64,000 bases of DNA from CBDCRK01 sp965220955 (GCA_965220955.1 CBDCRK010000032.1:1-64000); one strand, 5' to 3'; positions 7,383 through 16,997 are shown, numbered from the stretch's first letter. Notes: generated by a model not told the origin, from the letters alone. Numbers and translations: made by a program.

Positions 7383-8369
7383 GTGAGCAACAAAGAGAAT
7401 GACAAAGAAACCTTGTTAGACCGTCTGGAAAATGTCTTCTCCCAATCTTACCTAAGATCGGTAGACCTCTCTCTGTCGGACCAACGGCTGCAAGAGACCC
7501 TTTCACAACATCTAAAATGGTTAGAAACAAAAGGAAGGGAAGGAAAACGTGCAGACCTCAGCAGGGCAGATCTTTACAAGGTAGACCTCAGAGAGGCAAA
7601 CCTGAGTCGAGCCAATCTTAGCGAGGCTGACCTCAGAGAGGCGAATCTTTGGGCGTCAAACTTTAGAGAGGCAAATCTCAGTGGAGCCAACCTTAGCGCC
7701 GAGTGTCGCGTGGATCGTGACTCGGATGGCCCGGCTATGATGCCTTTCAAAGATAAGGTCAATCTCCGTAGGGCAGACCTCCGTGAGGCAGACCTCCGGG
7801 GGGTGGACCTCAGAGAGGCGGACCTTAGCAGAGCTGACTTTAGTAGAGCCAACCTCAGTGGAGCAAGATTCAGTAACTTCAGTATGACAAACTTCCATAG
7901 CCTTTACTGGGCTGGTCTTTCTGGTGCATGTCTCCTACCAATTCGGGTCTATCTAAGCGAGCCTAACTCCGGGCTGGAAGCTCAAATAGACAGCGCAGTC
8001 AAGAGCTTAGCTCAAGCGTTTGGGTTCGAAGTAGAAGATTTTCCACCCGAAGTAGGGCGCTGGTTCAGGCACTCCTATTTAAAAATTACTAGAACTATAA
8101 AGCGGGAAGATATAGCCGAACAACTGGAAAAATTGGCGCAAGCTATTGAACTGGCAACACAACAAAGGACTCAAACCAACCTCGACAAGACACAAGCTGA
8201 GGCGATTGCCCACCTATTAGAGGTGCTGGACGGCATTTCTAAGGGGATGTTCCAAATAGGGTCAATCCTCTTACCTGATGGCAAGGTAGCCTTGAAACAA
8301 AACCTAACACAAAAAGAGATAGTTCTGCTGGAACAGAACACTGTTGTCAATCCATTTGGAGAGAGATAA
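7383..8369 (+). CDS. Pentapeptide repeat protein with C-terminal helical domain
   Basis: 328 aa. Residues about 58-165 consist of A(D/N)LxX repeats (for example LREANLSRANLSEADLREAN) that fold as a right-handed quadrilateral beta-helix. One interruption at about 105-122 (SAECRVDRDSDGPAMMPFKDK) would be a loop. The C-terminal 160 residues have no repeats; part (about 240-290) looks helical and rich in Gln and Glu. Pentapeptide proteins can mimic DNA and bind gyrase, or act as scaffolds; this one has an appended domain, so a scaffold or defence role is possible but unproven. The GTG at 7383 is supported by AAAGGGGAAA upstream. It is convergent with the Bat operon. Confidence 0.85.
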   Translation: MSNKENDKETLLDRLENVFSQSYLRSVDLSLSDQRLQETLSQHLKWLETKGREGKRADLSRADLYKVDLREANLSRANLSEADLREANLWASNFREANLSGANLSAECRVDRDSDGPAMMPFKDKVNLRRADLREADLRGVDLREADLSRADFSRANLSGARFSNFSMTNFHSLYWAGLSGACLLPIRVYLSEPNSGLEAQIDSAVKSLAQAFGFEVEDFPPEVGRWFRHSYLKITRTIKREDIAEQLEKLAQAIELATQQRTQTNLDKTQAEAIAHLLEVLDGISKGMFQIGSILLPDGKVALKQNLTQKEIVLLEQNTVVNPFGER

Positions 8370-8402
8370 TCTTGGCAGAAGGAAAGATGGGTAAGAGGCC
8401 AA

Positions 8403-8422
8403 GTTAGGAACGGTTAGGAACG
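8403..8422. repeat. Short tandem repeat, two copies of GTTAGGAACG
   Basis: Two exact 10-bp copies (8403-8412 and 8413-8422) followed by a partial third (GTTGAG) lie between the converging pentapeptide and BatE genes. No stem-loop or T-run; no function is evident. Confidence 0.7.
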
Positions 8423-8432
8423 GTTGAGAGTG

Positions 8433-9227
8433 TTAGTATATAACCGCCTTATTTTCAGGGACCCAACTGTCGAGACCTTTAGCTAGACGGATGCGGAGCC
8501 AATTGCCTCTTTGCTCAACAACGGTGAACTCGATCCCCTCCTGGAGGGGCTCGGTGAAGGCCGGCTCATAACTCTCGGAGTTACCCTTGCGTGCCACCAC
8601 TTCTGGAGCCGTCACAACGCCATGGCGTGTTAGCTCAATATTATAGACGTCAAGACCTGCCGAGGCTCCCAGGAGCACCGCTACTCCTAGAGAAATCCAC
8701 ATGGCCCTGCGAACTTCCTGGCGATAGGCATCGAGAACCAGGGCTAGAAGTGCCAACACAAAGGTCAGCGTTGCCGCTACTGCAAGCAACTTGAACTTGT
8801 TGGGATAGGAGATCCACCCCTGCCAAAAGAAGATATGGTACAAAAGCGACTTAGACTCGTTTGTTGGTGCCTTCACAGAGCCCAAGGTATGGTTGAGGTT
8901 AGCCTCAAGATAAGGGTCACGGGGCCGGTAGCGTAGCGCACGACGATAAGCAGCAATGGCCTGGCCTTTCCTGTTGGCCTTTAGATAGGCGTTGCCCAGG
9001 TTATAAAGAATAGCACCACTCACATGGCCACTGTCAAGGATGGATTTATAGAGAGAAGCCGTGCGTAAGAAGTCCTCAGAAGTCTTGGCAGCAAGAAAAG
9101 CACGTCCCGCCTCTTCAAAAGTATGTGAGGCTTCGAGATCAAGTGGACGGCTGCAGCCATAGCTAACCACCAGGAGAACCGCAAGCACAGCTAAAATGAG
9201 TGGATTGTTTGACCAGTCCTTTAACAT
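8433..9227 (-). CDS. batE: BatE-like TPR and SH3 domain protein
   Basis: 264 aa, last gene of the Bat operon. It has an N-terminal hydrophobic segment ending SYGC, two tetratricopeptide motifs (LYNLGNAYLKANRKGQAIAA and the next), two central membrane segments (LLAVAATLTFVLALLALVL and MWISLGVAVLLGASAGL) and a C-terminal bacterial SH3 domain (GIEFTVVEQRGNWLRIRLAK ... WVPENKAVIY). This TPR-TM-TM-SH3 layout is that of BatE, a partner of BatA-D in the aerotolerance or stress-associated Bat complex at the inner membrane. ATG 9227 is preferred; a GTG at 9233 lies two codons upstream inside an AGGTGA ribosome-binding-like sequence. Confidence 0.85.
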   Translation of the reverse strand: MLKDWSNNPLILAVLAVLLVVSYGCSRPLDLEASHTFEEAGRAFLAAKTSEDFLRTASLYKSILDSGHVSGAILYNLGNAYLKANRKGQAIAAYRRALRYRPRDPYLEANLNHTLGSVKAPTNESKSLLYHIFFWQGWISYPNKFKLLAVAATLTFVLALLALVLDAYRQEVRRAMWISLGVAVLLGASAGLDVYNIELTRHGVVTAPEVVARKGNSESYEPAFTEPLQEGIEFTVVEQRGNWLRIRLAKGLDSWVPENKAVIY

Positions 9228-9284
9228 AGTCACCTGTCAGCTTTAGAATGCCTCCAGTATTTTTGGCTAGGACCCTCACCCCAG

Positions 9285-9312
9285 CCCTCTCCCGCAGCCT
9301 TGCGGGAGAGGG
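9285..9312. repeat. REP-like palindrome between batD and batE
   Basis: Perfect 12-bp arms CCCTCTCCCGCA (9285-9296) and TGCGGGAGAGGG (9301-9312) with a GCCT loop, preceded by CCCTCACCCCAG. This is the general form of REP-like intergenic palindromes found in many proteobacterial genomes. There is no T-run, so mRNA stabilisation or attenuation between batD and batE is more plausible than termination. Confidence 0.75.
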
Positions 9313-9376
9313 AGTAATTTCTGGCCAGAGTTTTTATCTTATCCTTGATGACTTATCGAACGCTCCACTAACCTCA

Positions 9377-11323
9377 TTAGAGCCTTCCTTCTACGCGCAA
9401 GGCCTTCACAACATTGCCCAGCAGTTGCCGGGACTCCTCTCCCAAGATATGGTTGTCATCTGGGCTAGCGCCATAGCGAAATCCATCACAGGCGTTGATA
9501 ATAGTTGACACCCGCTCAACCAGGGAGGTATTCACTCCCATAGTCACTAGCCTATCGGCCACCTCACGGCACGTGAGTCCTGCCTCAGGAATGCCAGCAA
9601 CATCGGCCACCAGCCCCACAAGGGCCGACCGCGCCTGTGTGGCTCCCGTGGCCTTGTCACCTGCCCGCATAGCAGCAACCGCTTCACCCATACGATCCTG
9701 GGCCCTGCGGCTGGCGACTCGGCGCCTCGCTAACATAGGGTCACCTTTCCTCTGTTGCCACTTGCCAATAGCGGGGACTACCAAGATATAGACCACTATG
9801 AGTGATACCAGATAAGATATGTAAGGAACCAAGTTCACCGATTCATTAACTATCTCACGGATATCAGCAATGTTGGCAAAGATGCCCTCGGCCCTGGCTT
9901 CAATGCCCTGCTCCGGCGCCCCAGCCTGACTTGCTATAATAATGTCTTCGTCCTTGAGGCGAATGGCTTCTTCTACAGCAATCTCGATGGGATTAGTCCT
10001 GACTGTTACATAGCGCTCCCGAGAGACATCGAAGTAGGAAAAGGGCACGGATGGCACTTCAGTGGTTAATGTTGAGGTCGGCCGCAGGCTGTAGGTAAAG
10101 AGACGACGGCTGCCTTGGGTCTCTGCCGTAGCCTCGTATACCTTAAAGGTCTTGGTAAGATCCTCCACCCCTGTCAGGTCTGGCGGTATCACATCCTCAA
10201 GATTGCCCTGGCCGGTAACGGTTAAGGTCAAGGTCATGGGATCGCCAACCCGGGCTCTCCTGGGCACAATGTCGGCTATAACCTGGAAATCTCCTACACC
10301 ACCGGTGAAGAAGGGCGGTTTCCCTTCCTCAGGAACGGCCTTGATATGAACACGAGCAGCCTTTCCTAGGGTGTAAACAACGCGACCCGCAAGCCGGCCC
10401 CCCGTTGATGTACGGTCGGCAAATTTCCCTTTGAGCGTAACTGGGCCGAAACGGTAGTGGGTAGGTCGCTTAGGAATGAAACTGCGAGCCAAGGTGTACA
10501 CCCAGTAACGATCTGACTTGCCTGCCAGGCTGGGTATGCCCCTCACCTCACTGGGCTCTGCTGGGCGGCCTTCTAGGTCAAAAAAAGCGGACCGTTGGTC
10601 AAACAAAGAAAAAACATCCCCACGAGCAGTGATCTGATTAATAGAAAAACCACCGCTGCGACCTTGGACCAGCTTTGGATTCAGCCACTCGGATGTGGAG
10701 TCAGCTTCCAGACCTTCGGGCACATCCACCCAGGGAATTTGTAGGGCCGGCGGTTCTGTGACCGATACCGGATCAAGGTTAGCATAACCCTCTGGCAGCT
10801 TGTGAATAAAAATGCGCATCTCTACTGTGAACGGCTGCAGCGGATAAACACTAGGCTTATCCGCCCTAATATCCACTACTGCCAGATCTTGAGCCTCGGG
10901 AGCTATCACCTGCAGGGTCAAAGAACGTCCCTTAAGGCTTCGACCTTGCACTTCAACTATAGGTACAGGAACTGTTAGGGTACCACTTCTCCGAGGTGTT
11001 AACCGATAGTTATAGGCGCGGCCAAACGATTCCTGCTGGGAAACCCGTCCATTGATAATCGCGATTCGGGAAGAGTTAAGGCTCTGCTCTCCAGCGGGCT
11101 GAACCTCGAACTCTGTGAACGCGGAAAGATCCGGTTTCTTGGGCTTACGCAGGTTGCGCAGTACAACAGTGTAGACAACCGACTCGCCCTCATAGATTTG
11201 CATTCGCTCTAACTGGGTCTCAAGATAAGGCCGCTCTTCCTGAGCCTGGAGTTGAGCACCCCAGAAGAAGGTAAGAATAAGAAGCAGCATAGCGCCAGCT
11301 CGGGCAAAACAGCCTGTTCTCAT
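9377..11323 (-). CDS. batD: BatD oxygen-tolerance family protein
   Basis: 648 aa exported protein. A signal peptide (to about LQAQ, residue 28) is followed by several Ig-like beta domains typical of BatD, for example YEGESVVYTVVLRN near 44-57, then GNLEDVIPP about two thirds along. A single membrane helix (VPYISYLVSLIVVYILVVPAIG) anchors it, and a cytoplasmic helical tail of about 130 residues follows. The layout is complete BatD: periplasmic beta domains tethered to the inner membrane. It starts 14 bases after the preceding VWA/TPR gene and is separated from batE by a 149-base spacer holding a REP-like palindrome. Confidence 0.88.
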   Translation of the reverse strand: MRTGCFARAGAMLLLILTFFWGAQLQAQEERPYLETQLERMQIYEGESVVYTVVLRNLRKPKKPDLSAFTEFEVQPAGEQSLNSSRIAIINGRVSQQESFGRAYNYRLTPRRSGTLTVPVPIVEVQGRSLKGRSLTLQVIAPEAQDLAVVDIRADKPSVYPLQPFTVEMRIFIHKLPEGYANLDPVSVTEPPALQIPWVDVPEGLEADSTSEWLNPKLVQGRSGGFSINQITARGDVFSLFDQRSAFFDLEGRPAEPSEVRGIPSLAGKSDRYWVYTLARSFIPKRPTHYRFGPVTLKGKFADRTSTGGRLAGRVVYTLGKAARVHIKAVPEEGKPPFFTGGVGDFQVIADIVPRRARVGDPMTLTLTVTGQGNLEDVIPPDLTGVEDLTKTFKVYEATAETQGSRRLFTYSLRPTSTLTTEVPSVPFSYFDVSRERYVTVRTNPIEIAVEEAIRLKDEDIIIASQAGAPEQGIEARAEGIFANIADIREIVNESVNLVPYISYLVSLIVVYILVVPAIGKWQQRKGDPMLARRRVASRRAQDRMGEAVAAMRAGDKATGATQARSALVGLVADVAGIPEAGLTCREVADRLVTMGVNTSLVERVSTIINACDGFRYGASPDDNHILGEESRQLLGNVVKALRVEGRL

Positions 11324-11336
11324 CCCCGGTAAACTC

Positions 11337-13985
11337 CTACCAGTCTCGCTCTACCTGGGGCGATGTCAGTAGACCACGCTCCATGGCTTGGCGTTTCTGC
11401 CGGTGCTGTCGTTCCCTTTCCGCAGCTTTACGTAACAAAGCCTCGGCCTGCTCGCGAGAAAGTTGCTGTTGGCGGGCTTGCTGCTGCGCCTGTTGTGACT
11501 GTTCTTGCTGGTTCTGGTCCTGCTGGTCCCGGTTTTGTTTCTCTTGGTTTTGCTTTTCTTGGTCCCGCGGATTCTTGGGCAAATTCTCGGCTATTTCTTG
11601 CAGCAGCTTAAGCGCCTGCTCCTCTTTGGGAAGAGCTTCCTGGGGGTTGGCTTCGCCCAGATCTGAAGCCGCTTCAGCCGTAAGTTTCTGGATACGCGGC
11701 GAGAGATCCATGGCCTTCTGGTAAGCCTGGCGCAGACCTTCAATCTGGCTCTGTTGGGTCTCAAGAGCAGCCCTTGCCTGTTCCTCTTCATCGGACGCTT
11801 CGGCAGACATAGGCAGGCTCTCAAGCTGTTTGAGGCCTTGCTGGGCCTTCAGAGGCAGTAGCACGGCTAGCTCCTTGACTCGTGATTGGTCCTCAGCAAG
11901 CTGTGGCAGGTCCTTTTTCTCTCTGGCTTCATCCTCCGATCTCTCGACCAGAGGAATGGTTTCTTCCACAATGCCTGTCTGTAAGGTTGTTGCCTGCTCC
12001 AGTACCCTCTCGAACGGCACCACAACCCCCCAGGTACGATCAAGCTGCCTGAAGGCTTTGTGTTGGGACTTCATGGCTTCAGGCAGTAAGGCGCCTTCGA
12101 TGTCATGGGCTGCCCTGACCATAGCTTCTCCAGCCTCATTGGCCCAGCCCTCGAGGGTCTCTTGGACCTGCTTCAGCTCTTCAGCGCCCGGCGTGGCGAT
12201 GCCCGGGGCAGCTCCCGCAGGAGCAGAAGGCACACCAGGAGAGGGTGTCTCGAAGGCCTCGCCGATCTTCTGCTTGAGCGGCTCAATTTCCTCGGATAGT
12301 TGTTGCTGGGCTGAAGAGGAGCCCTGAAGAGCCTGCTGTCGCCTGGGTGAATCAGCCTCTTTGTGCAAAACTGCCACCTCCTGGTGCAGTCCCTTCTGAC
12401 TCTGCATAAGCATTTCCAGGAAGGGAATCAGGCCTAACTCATTGCGCTGTCTTTCCCTGTCCTGCTCTGCCCATGTGGCGGTCATATGTTTGAGCCAAAG
12501 TCTTAGCAGTTCCAGGTTATGGCGAGCATCCTGGTAATTTGGGTCTAGCTCTAGACAGGTACGAAAGTGCTGAACGGCTCCTTGCAGCAAGGCCATACCT
12601 TCGGCCCGGCTTTCAGGTAAGGTGTCCTCAGGCTGGTCACCAAAGATAGCCTGCGCCTGCGCTGTTGCCAGCGTTCCTAGATTGTACTGAGCGCGAGCCG
12701 CCAAGACTGGATTCTGTGCTAAGGCTGCCTCCAGGTAGAGAGACCTGGCCTCATCGGCGTTGCCTTGGACCTGAAGGACAACCGCCTTGTCAAAGACAAT
12801 AGTCCAGTTCCCCGGCAAGGAAACGTCAGCCTCAGCAAGAAGCCTTGAGGCTTCGTCAAGCTTGCCCTCTCCGAATCGAGCAATTCCTTCCTCTACCTTC
12901 TCCCCTGCGTCCGAGGCCAAGGCAACAGGTACAAAGGTAGTAAAAATCAGGACAAAGGTAACACTTGTTGCTATAGTGGATTGCCTAGGGTAGGGGCTCA
13001 CCAGCATCTCTAGAAGAAAGAGCAAAACTCCCAGTCCCACAAAGAGCTGGAAGCGCTCACGGTAACGCTTACGTTTCTCGGCCTGAATCTCACTAGTAGC
13101 CAAGGCAGCCAGATGGTTTTCATAGACTTCACCTAGATCATAGGCTTGAGTCCTGGCTGGTACATAAGCCCCCTGGGTTCTAAGGGCAATCTCTTGCAGA
13201 AGACGCTCATCCATCTTGGACCATATCTCCTGGCCCTGGTACTTGAGGTAGGTACGGTTGCCCGTACTATCTACTACCGGGACTCGCGCACCCTCTACTG
13301 GATCGCCTAGACCCACAGTAAAGATTTTCATCCCGCGATCCGCGGCAATACTAGCCGCTTCCAGAGGAAAGGAGTCTTGATCCTCGCCGTCAGTGATGAG
13401 TAGCAACGCTTGATCTCGTTCGTGTCTCTTATCCATGACTCTCAGGGCATGTTGGATAGCATCGCCCATGGCGGTCCCCCCGCGGGGCGCGCTTTCAGGT
13501 CCTACTTGGTCAAGAATCATGCGAAAGAACCCCTGATCTATAGTGAGGGGACAGACTACAGCCGGCTTACCGGCAAAGGCAATAAGACCAACACGGTCGC
13601 CCTTGACCTTGCGCAACAAGTCCTGGATGTCCGACTTGGCCCGCTGTAAACGACTAGGTACCACATCCTGCGAAAGCATAGAGCGCGATATATCGAGGAG
13701 GACCATAATGTCCGCGCCCCGTTGGGAAACCTCCTCGAAGTAGACGCCCCAGCGCGGACCCGCTGTAGCAATCCCCAGGCTGGTTAAGGCAAGGAGGAGG
13801 AGAGCCCCACGCGCCCAAGGCCGTAGACCTCCGAACACCGGCATCAGGCGCCCGGCCATGGCCGGTTCGACAAAGCGACTGGCAGCCTTTAGCTTACGCC
13901 TGTAGGCGTGAACCAACAGAAAGGCTACCGGCACCAGGAGCCAGAGACTGTAAAGCATGTTTGGGTTGTCCCAAATGACATCCAT
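11337..13985 (-). CDS. Fused BatB/BatC-like protein (VWA, TPR, Gln-rich C-terminus)
   Basis: 882 aa. N-terminal membrane helices (LWLLVPVAFLLVHAY and LLLLALTSLGIATA) are followed by a von Willebrand A domain whose MIDAS is intact: LLDISRSM (D-x-S-x-S), then GTAMGD and LITDGEDQD. A further helix (LFVGLGVLLFLLEMLV) and a hydrophobic stretch lead into TPR repeats (about 370-490), as in BatC. The last 400 residues are long helices with coiled-coil character and end in a Gln/Asn/Asp-rich run (about 805-850). In many genomes BatB and BatC are separate; here they form one frame. The very long C-terminal extension is unusual and probably extends into the periplasm. Confidence 0.85.
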   Translation of the reverse strand: MDVIWDNPNMLYSLWLLVPVAFLLVHAYRRKLKAASRFVEPAMAGRLMPVFGGLRPWARGALLLLALTSLGIATAGPRWGVYFEEVSQRGADIMVLLDISRSMLSQDVVPSRLQRAKSDIQDLLRKVKGDRVGLIAFAGKPAVVCPLTIDQGFFRMILDQVGPESAPRGGTAMGDAIQHALRVMDKRHERDQALLLITDGEDQDSFPLEAASIAADRGMKIFTVGLGDPVEGARVPVVDSTGNRTYLKYQGQEIWSKMDERLLQEIALRTQGAYVPARTQAYDLGEVYENHLAALATSEIQAEKRKRYRERFQLFVGLGVLLFLLEMLVSPYPRQSTIATSVTFVLIFTTFVPVALASDAGEKVEEGIARFGEGKLDEASRLLAEADVSLPGNWTIVFDKAVVLQVQGNADEARSLYLEAALAQNPVLAARAQYNLGTLATAQAQAIFGDQPEDTLPESRAEGMALLQGAVQHFRTCLELDPNYQDARHNLELLRLWLKHMTATWAEQDRERQRNELGLIPFLEMLMQSQKGLHQEVAVLHKEADSPRRQQALQGSSSAQQQLSEEIEPLKQKIGEAFETPSPGVPSAPAGAAPGIATPGAEELKQVQETLEGWANEAGEAMVRAAHDIEGALLPEAMKSQHKAFRQLDRTWGVVVPFERVLEQATTLQTGIVEETIPLVERSEDEAREKKDLPQLAEDQSRVKELAVLLPLKAQQGLKQLESLPMSAEASDEEEQARAALETQQSQIEGLRQAYQKAMDLSPRIQKLTAEAASDLGEANPQEALPKEEQALKLLQEIAENLPKNPRDQEKQNQEKQNRDQQDQNQQEQSQQAQQQARQQQLSREQAEALLRKAAERERQHRQKRQAMERGLLTSPQVERDW

Positions 13986-13987
13986 AG

Positions 13988-15058
13988 TTAGGGTAGTGAG
14001 AGGAAGCGCGTTGAACTCAACACGAGTTCCACAAGAAGCAGAACTATACCCGGCAGCAAGGTCCTAAGATATAGCTCACGATACTCAGTATAGAGATGAC
14101 CCTCAGTCTGAGTTTTCTCCAGCTTGTCAATAATGGCATAGACATCTTCCAGGGATGAAGTGGTTTGGGCATTAAAGTAACGGCCTTCCGTAGTCTCGGC
14201 AATTTTCTTTAAAGTCTCCTCGTCGAGCCGGACCTGTTGAGGGATAATCATGGGTCGTCCGAAGGCATCCTCACGGGGAAAGGGCGCAACCCCGGTTGTG
14301 CCTACGCCAATAGTGTAGACTTTGATACCAAAGGCCTTGGCTGCCTTAGCTCCGTCAAGGGGATCAACAATACCAGCATTGCTTTCGCCATCGGACAGCA
14401 AGATAAGGACCTTACTTTTAGCCTGAGCATCCTTGAGGCGGTCTACCCCCAGGGCTAGGGCATCACCAATAGCAGTCGCCATCTCCTCCTGGAAATAGTC
14501 CTGATTTATAACTCGTCCTCGCGAGTCGCGCAGAGGCTTGGGGATCTCGATGGAGTCCAGAATCTGTAGCAGCGCGCCATGGTCCAGGGTCAGCGGACAC
14601 TTCCCCTCGGCAAATCCCCCGAAAGCAACAAGTCCAATCAGGTCGTCCGGACGGCCGGGCAGGGTCCCGTTGCCAGCCACGAAGTCGTGGAAGACTCGCT
14701 TAACCTGGTCGAGCCGGCTCACACGCTTGCCCGCCTCCTCAAAGTCCAGGGCTTGCATGGATCCAGAACGGTCAATAGCCATCTCAATAGCAATGCCCTC
14801 GGTACGAATGCGGAACTCCTCACGGCCCTGTTGCGGGCGTGCCAAAGACACTACCAAGAGAGCCAGGCCCAGAAAGCGAACCCATGGAAGTAACCTTTTG
14901 AGGCGTAGGGCCCAGGTTACCGGCAAAGAGCGCAGCCCTTCGACACTAGAGTAGAGAACGGCAAAACGAAGCCGTTGTCGATCAGCCCATACCATGACCA
15001 GTAAAAGAGGTAAAAGGACAGCAATCCACAGGGGATCCTGAAAACGAAGCCCGTTCAT
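13988..15058 (-). CDS. batA: BatA-like VWA domain membrane protein
   Basis: 356 aa. An N-terminal membrane helix (LWIAVLLPLLLVMVW), a second (FLGLALLVVSLARP), a VWA domain with MIDAS residues (AIDRSGSMQ, then GTTMIGDALALG-like ATAIGDALALGVD and LLSDGESNAG) and a C-terminal helix (LLPGIVLLLVELVLSS) give the standard BatA layout. VWA proteins of this cluster act with MoxR AAA+ ATPases in metal-dependent complex assembly or stress responses. Its start overlaps the preceding gene's stop by 4 bases (ATGA), and the next VWA gene starts 2 bases after its stop, so translation is likely coupled. Confidence 0.87.
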   Translation of the reverse strand: MNGLRFQDPLWIAVLLPLLLVMVWADRQRLRFAVLYSSVEGLRSLPVTWALRLKRLLPWVRFLGLALLVVSLARPQQGREEFRIRTEGIAIEMAIDRSGSMQALDFEEAGKRVSRLDQVKRVFHDFVAGNGTLPGRPDDLIGLVAFGGFAEGKCPLTLDHGALLQILDSIEIPKPLRDSRGRVINQDYFQEEMATAIGDALALGVDRLKDAQAKSKVLILLSDGESNAGIVDPLDGAKAAKAFGIKVYTIGVGTTGVAPFPREDAFGRPMIIPQQVRLDEETLKKIAETTEGRYFNAQTTSSLEDVYAIIDKLEKTQTEGHLYTEYRELYLRTLLPGIVLLLVELVLSSTRFLSLP

Positions 15059-16113
15059 ACCGCTGCCTCCAGAGAATGCTGGACAGCCTGTGTCAGTTGC
15101 ATAAATTCTTTAGCTCGCTCAAAGCTTACCTCAATATCCTCCTTAGCGGGCTCAAAAGCGGCGAACTTGACCAGGTCGGCTGACTCCAGGAACGCCTTAA
15201 GCCTTACTCGCTCTTCTTGGTCAAAGGCATTGTGGCGTTGCACTTCCTGGAGAAACTCGGCCGTTGTTTGCTCAGGCGCACGGATACCCGTGGTGCGCTC
15301 AATGTAGCGGCGGACAATTGCTGTTAACTCAACATAGTAGGTTTTAAAATCACCGTGGCTGATCGGATCATCCTCAAGCAATTTCTGTAGTTCCAGGTAG
15401 GCTAGCTCTGCCGGGGAAAACTGAGGACTCTCGGCTACCCTGCGGCGGCGCGCCACCAGCCAAGCCACAGCGGCAAGCCCCAGCATTCCTGCTAGCGCCC
15501 AGATCCACCAGATAGTTGTGCTTGTGTTAGCAAGCTCCATAGGGCCCGCTGGAGGCTTAAGATTGGCCAAGCTCGGCACCTCCGCGTCTACCATGGAAGT
15601 CACCTCAACGCTAAGAGCCTCGGTTTCAATAGTGTGCATCTGGCCGTCGCCCTCAGGCCTTAAATCCTCAAAAGTCATAGGGATGGGTGAGATAAACTGC
15701 TTGCCCACAGTAGTAGGCTCCAGACGGTAGACTTGTCGGATAATCTGGCGACCACCACGAATTTCTGGCAGCGGCTCTTGGAAATCCCGGATAAGAAAAC
15801 CTCCAAGGAACTTACCAAAAGGCGGCTTAGTTACCTTCACTCCATCGGCTGCGTTGACAGTAATAGTCAGGGTAGGTTCGTCCGAGAGGCGTGGCTTGCC
15901 TGGTATCAGCTCTACAGTGAGCTTGACCGGGCCTCGCTCTACCTCGGTGCGTAGAGACCCCTGATCGGCCTGCCCGCTAGTCGAGGACAATTCCCCCTGC
16001 TGCTCACATGCAGCGGTCACCCATATTGCCAATATAAAGAGGGGCCAGAGCCACTTTACCTTCAAGGCCCTGCTCCCCCCCTCATCCTGGGGGCTAGTAC
16101 CCTTAGATCTCAT
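15055..16113 (-). CDS. Bat operon lipoprotein with BatD-like and DUF4381-like parts
   Basis: 352 aa. A signal sequence ends in VTAAC, a lipobox with the cysteine at about 35. Residues 50-190 look like a BatD-type Ig domain (TVELIPGKPRLSDEPTLTI ... IRQVYRLEPTTVG). One membrane helix (IWWIWALAGMLGLAAVAWLV) leads to a cytoplasmic helical domain with YYVELTAIVRRYIERTTGI, the signature of the DUF4381-like proteins found between DUF58 and VWA genes in such operons. A lipobox together with a later membrane helix is odd: the lipid anchor and the helix would both hold the Ig part at the inner membrane. Four-base overlaps link it to both neighbours. Confidence 0.75.
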   Translation of the reverse strand: MRSKGTSPQDEGGSRALKVKWLWPLFILAIWVTAACEQQGELSSTSGQADQGSLRTEVERGPVKLTVELIPGKPRLSDEPTLTITVNAADGVKVTKPPFGKFLGGFLIRDFQEPLPEIRGGRQIIRQVYRLEPTTVGKQFISPIPMTFEDLRPEGDGQMHTIETEALSVEVTSMVDAEVPSLANLKPPAGPMELANTSTTIWWIWALAGMLGLAAVAWLVARRRRVAESPQFSPAELAYLELQKLLEDDPISHGDFKTYYVELTAIVRRYIERTTGIRAPEQTTAEFLQEVQRHNAFDQEERVRLKAFLESADLVKFAAFEPAKEDIEVSFERAKEFMQLTQAVQHSLEAAV

Positions 16114-16997
16114 CGGAATCGCCTTTCGCGCATGCGAAAGAAGCGGAGCATGCTTGTCCGGTAGGGCTCTGCTGTGTTTATGGCTAATTCATCGATACCA
16201 GCACGCCTGAATTCCTCGCTAAGGCGCCTGGCACGGTTCTGGGAAAAACCCTCAAAGAGTGACCGAACAGTGGGGTGGCGAGTATCCAAATCGAGGATTT
16301 CGCCAGTCTCAGCATCCTTCAGCCTAATGAACCCTACATCAGGTAGAGTCTTCTCCCGGGGATCAGTGACACTAATAGCAACAATATCGTGACGTTTATT
16401 GGCTATGGCCAGAGCCTTCTGAGATGAAGGACCGAGAAAATCACTGATAAGGAAAACCACAGCCCGCCGCTTTTGCACGCGATTAAGAAAGCTGAGAGCA
16501 TTGTCAATACGGGTCTCCGCAGCCACTGGCCTAGCGGTTACCAGCTCACGGATGAACCGCAGAACATTACCCTTGCCCTTGCGTGGGGGTAAGTATTTGA
16601 GCACCTTATCACAAAAGAGGGCTAGACCAACTTTATCGTTGTTTCTAAGGGCCGAAAACATTAAGAGAGCAGCAACCTCCACAACCAGATCTAGCTTGGA
16701 ACGGTCTCTAGAGCCGAATGCCCCTGAAGCTGAGACATCCACCAAAAGAATAACTGTAAGCTCACGCTCTTCCCGGTAAAGCTTGATAAAGGGCGCCCCA
16801 ACACGAGCCGTAACATTCCAGTCAATGGTGCGTACCTCGTCGCCGGGCTGATACTCTCGCACCTCGTCAAACTCCATACCCCGGCCACGAAAGACAGAGT
16901 GGTACTCTCCCGCAAATAAATCGTTGACAATACGGTTAGCAACGATCTGGATTCGCTGCACCTTTTTGATAATGTCGGCGACCGTCTGCTCTGCCAT
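16110..16997 (-). CDS. DUF58 family protein (VWA-like, MoxR partner)
   Basis: 295 aa DUF58 protein. The family signature is visible: GEYHSVFRGRGMEFDEVREY, then GDEVRTIDWNVTAR, followed by a VWA-like fold with LLVDVSASGAFGS. The MIDAS-like motif reads D-V-S-A-S. DUF58 proteins are cytoplasmic and are encoded directly after MoxR ATPases, with which they are thought to work. Start at 16997 lies 14 bases after the moxR stop, and its end overlaps the lipoprotein gene by 4 bases. Confidence 0.9.
   Translation of the reverse strand: MAEQTVADIIKKVQRIQIVANRIVNDLFAGEYHSVFRGRGMEFDEVREYQPGDEVRTIDWNVTARVGAPFIKLYREERELTVILLVDVSASGAFGSRDRSKLDLVVEVAALLMFSALRNNDKVGLALFCDKVLKYLPPRKGKGNVLRFIRELVTARPVAAETRIDNALSFLNRVQKRRAVVFLISDFLGPSSQKALAIANKRHDIVAISVTDPREKTLPDVGFIRLKDAETGEILDLDTRHPTVRSLFEGFSQNRARRLSEEFRRAGIDELAINTAEPYRTSMLRFFRMRERRFR

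Noticed and set aside
7574..7898. Two long antisense frames with regular Leu/Arg/Ser and Glu/Val repeats
   Set aside because: They are the opposite strand of the pentapeptide repeats; the period-15 nucleotide pattern keeps all frames open.
11363..11724. Cysteine- and tryptophan-rich plus-strand frames
   Set aside because: They are antisense to the Gln-rich tail of the VWA/TPR protein (CAG read as CTG/TGC) and have no start context.
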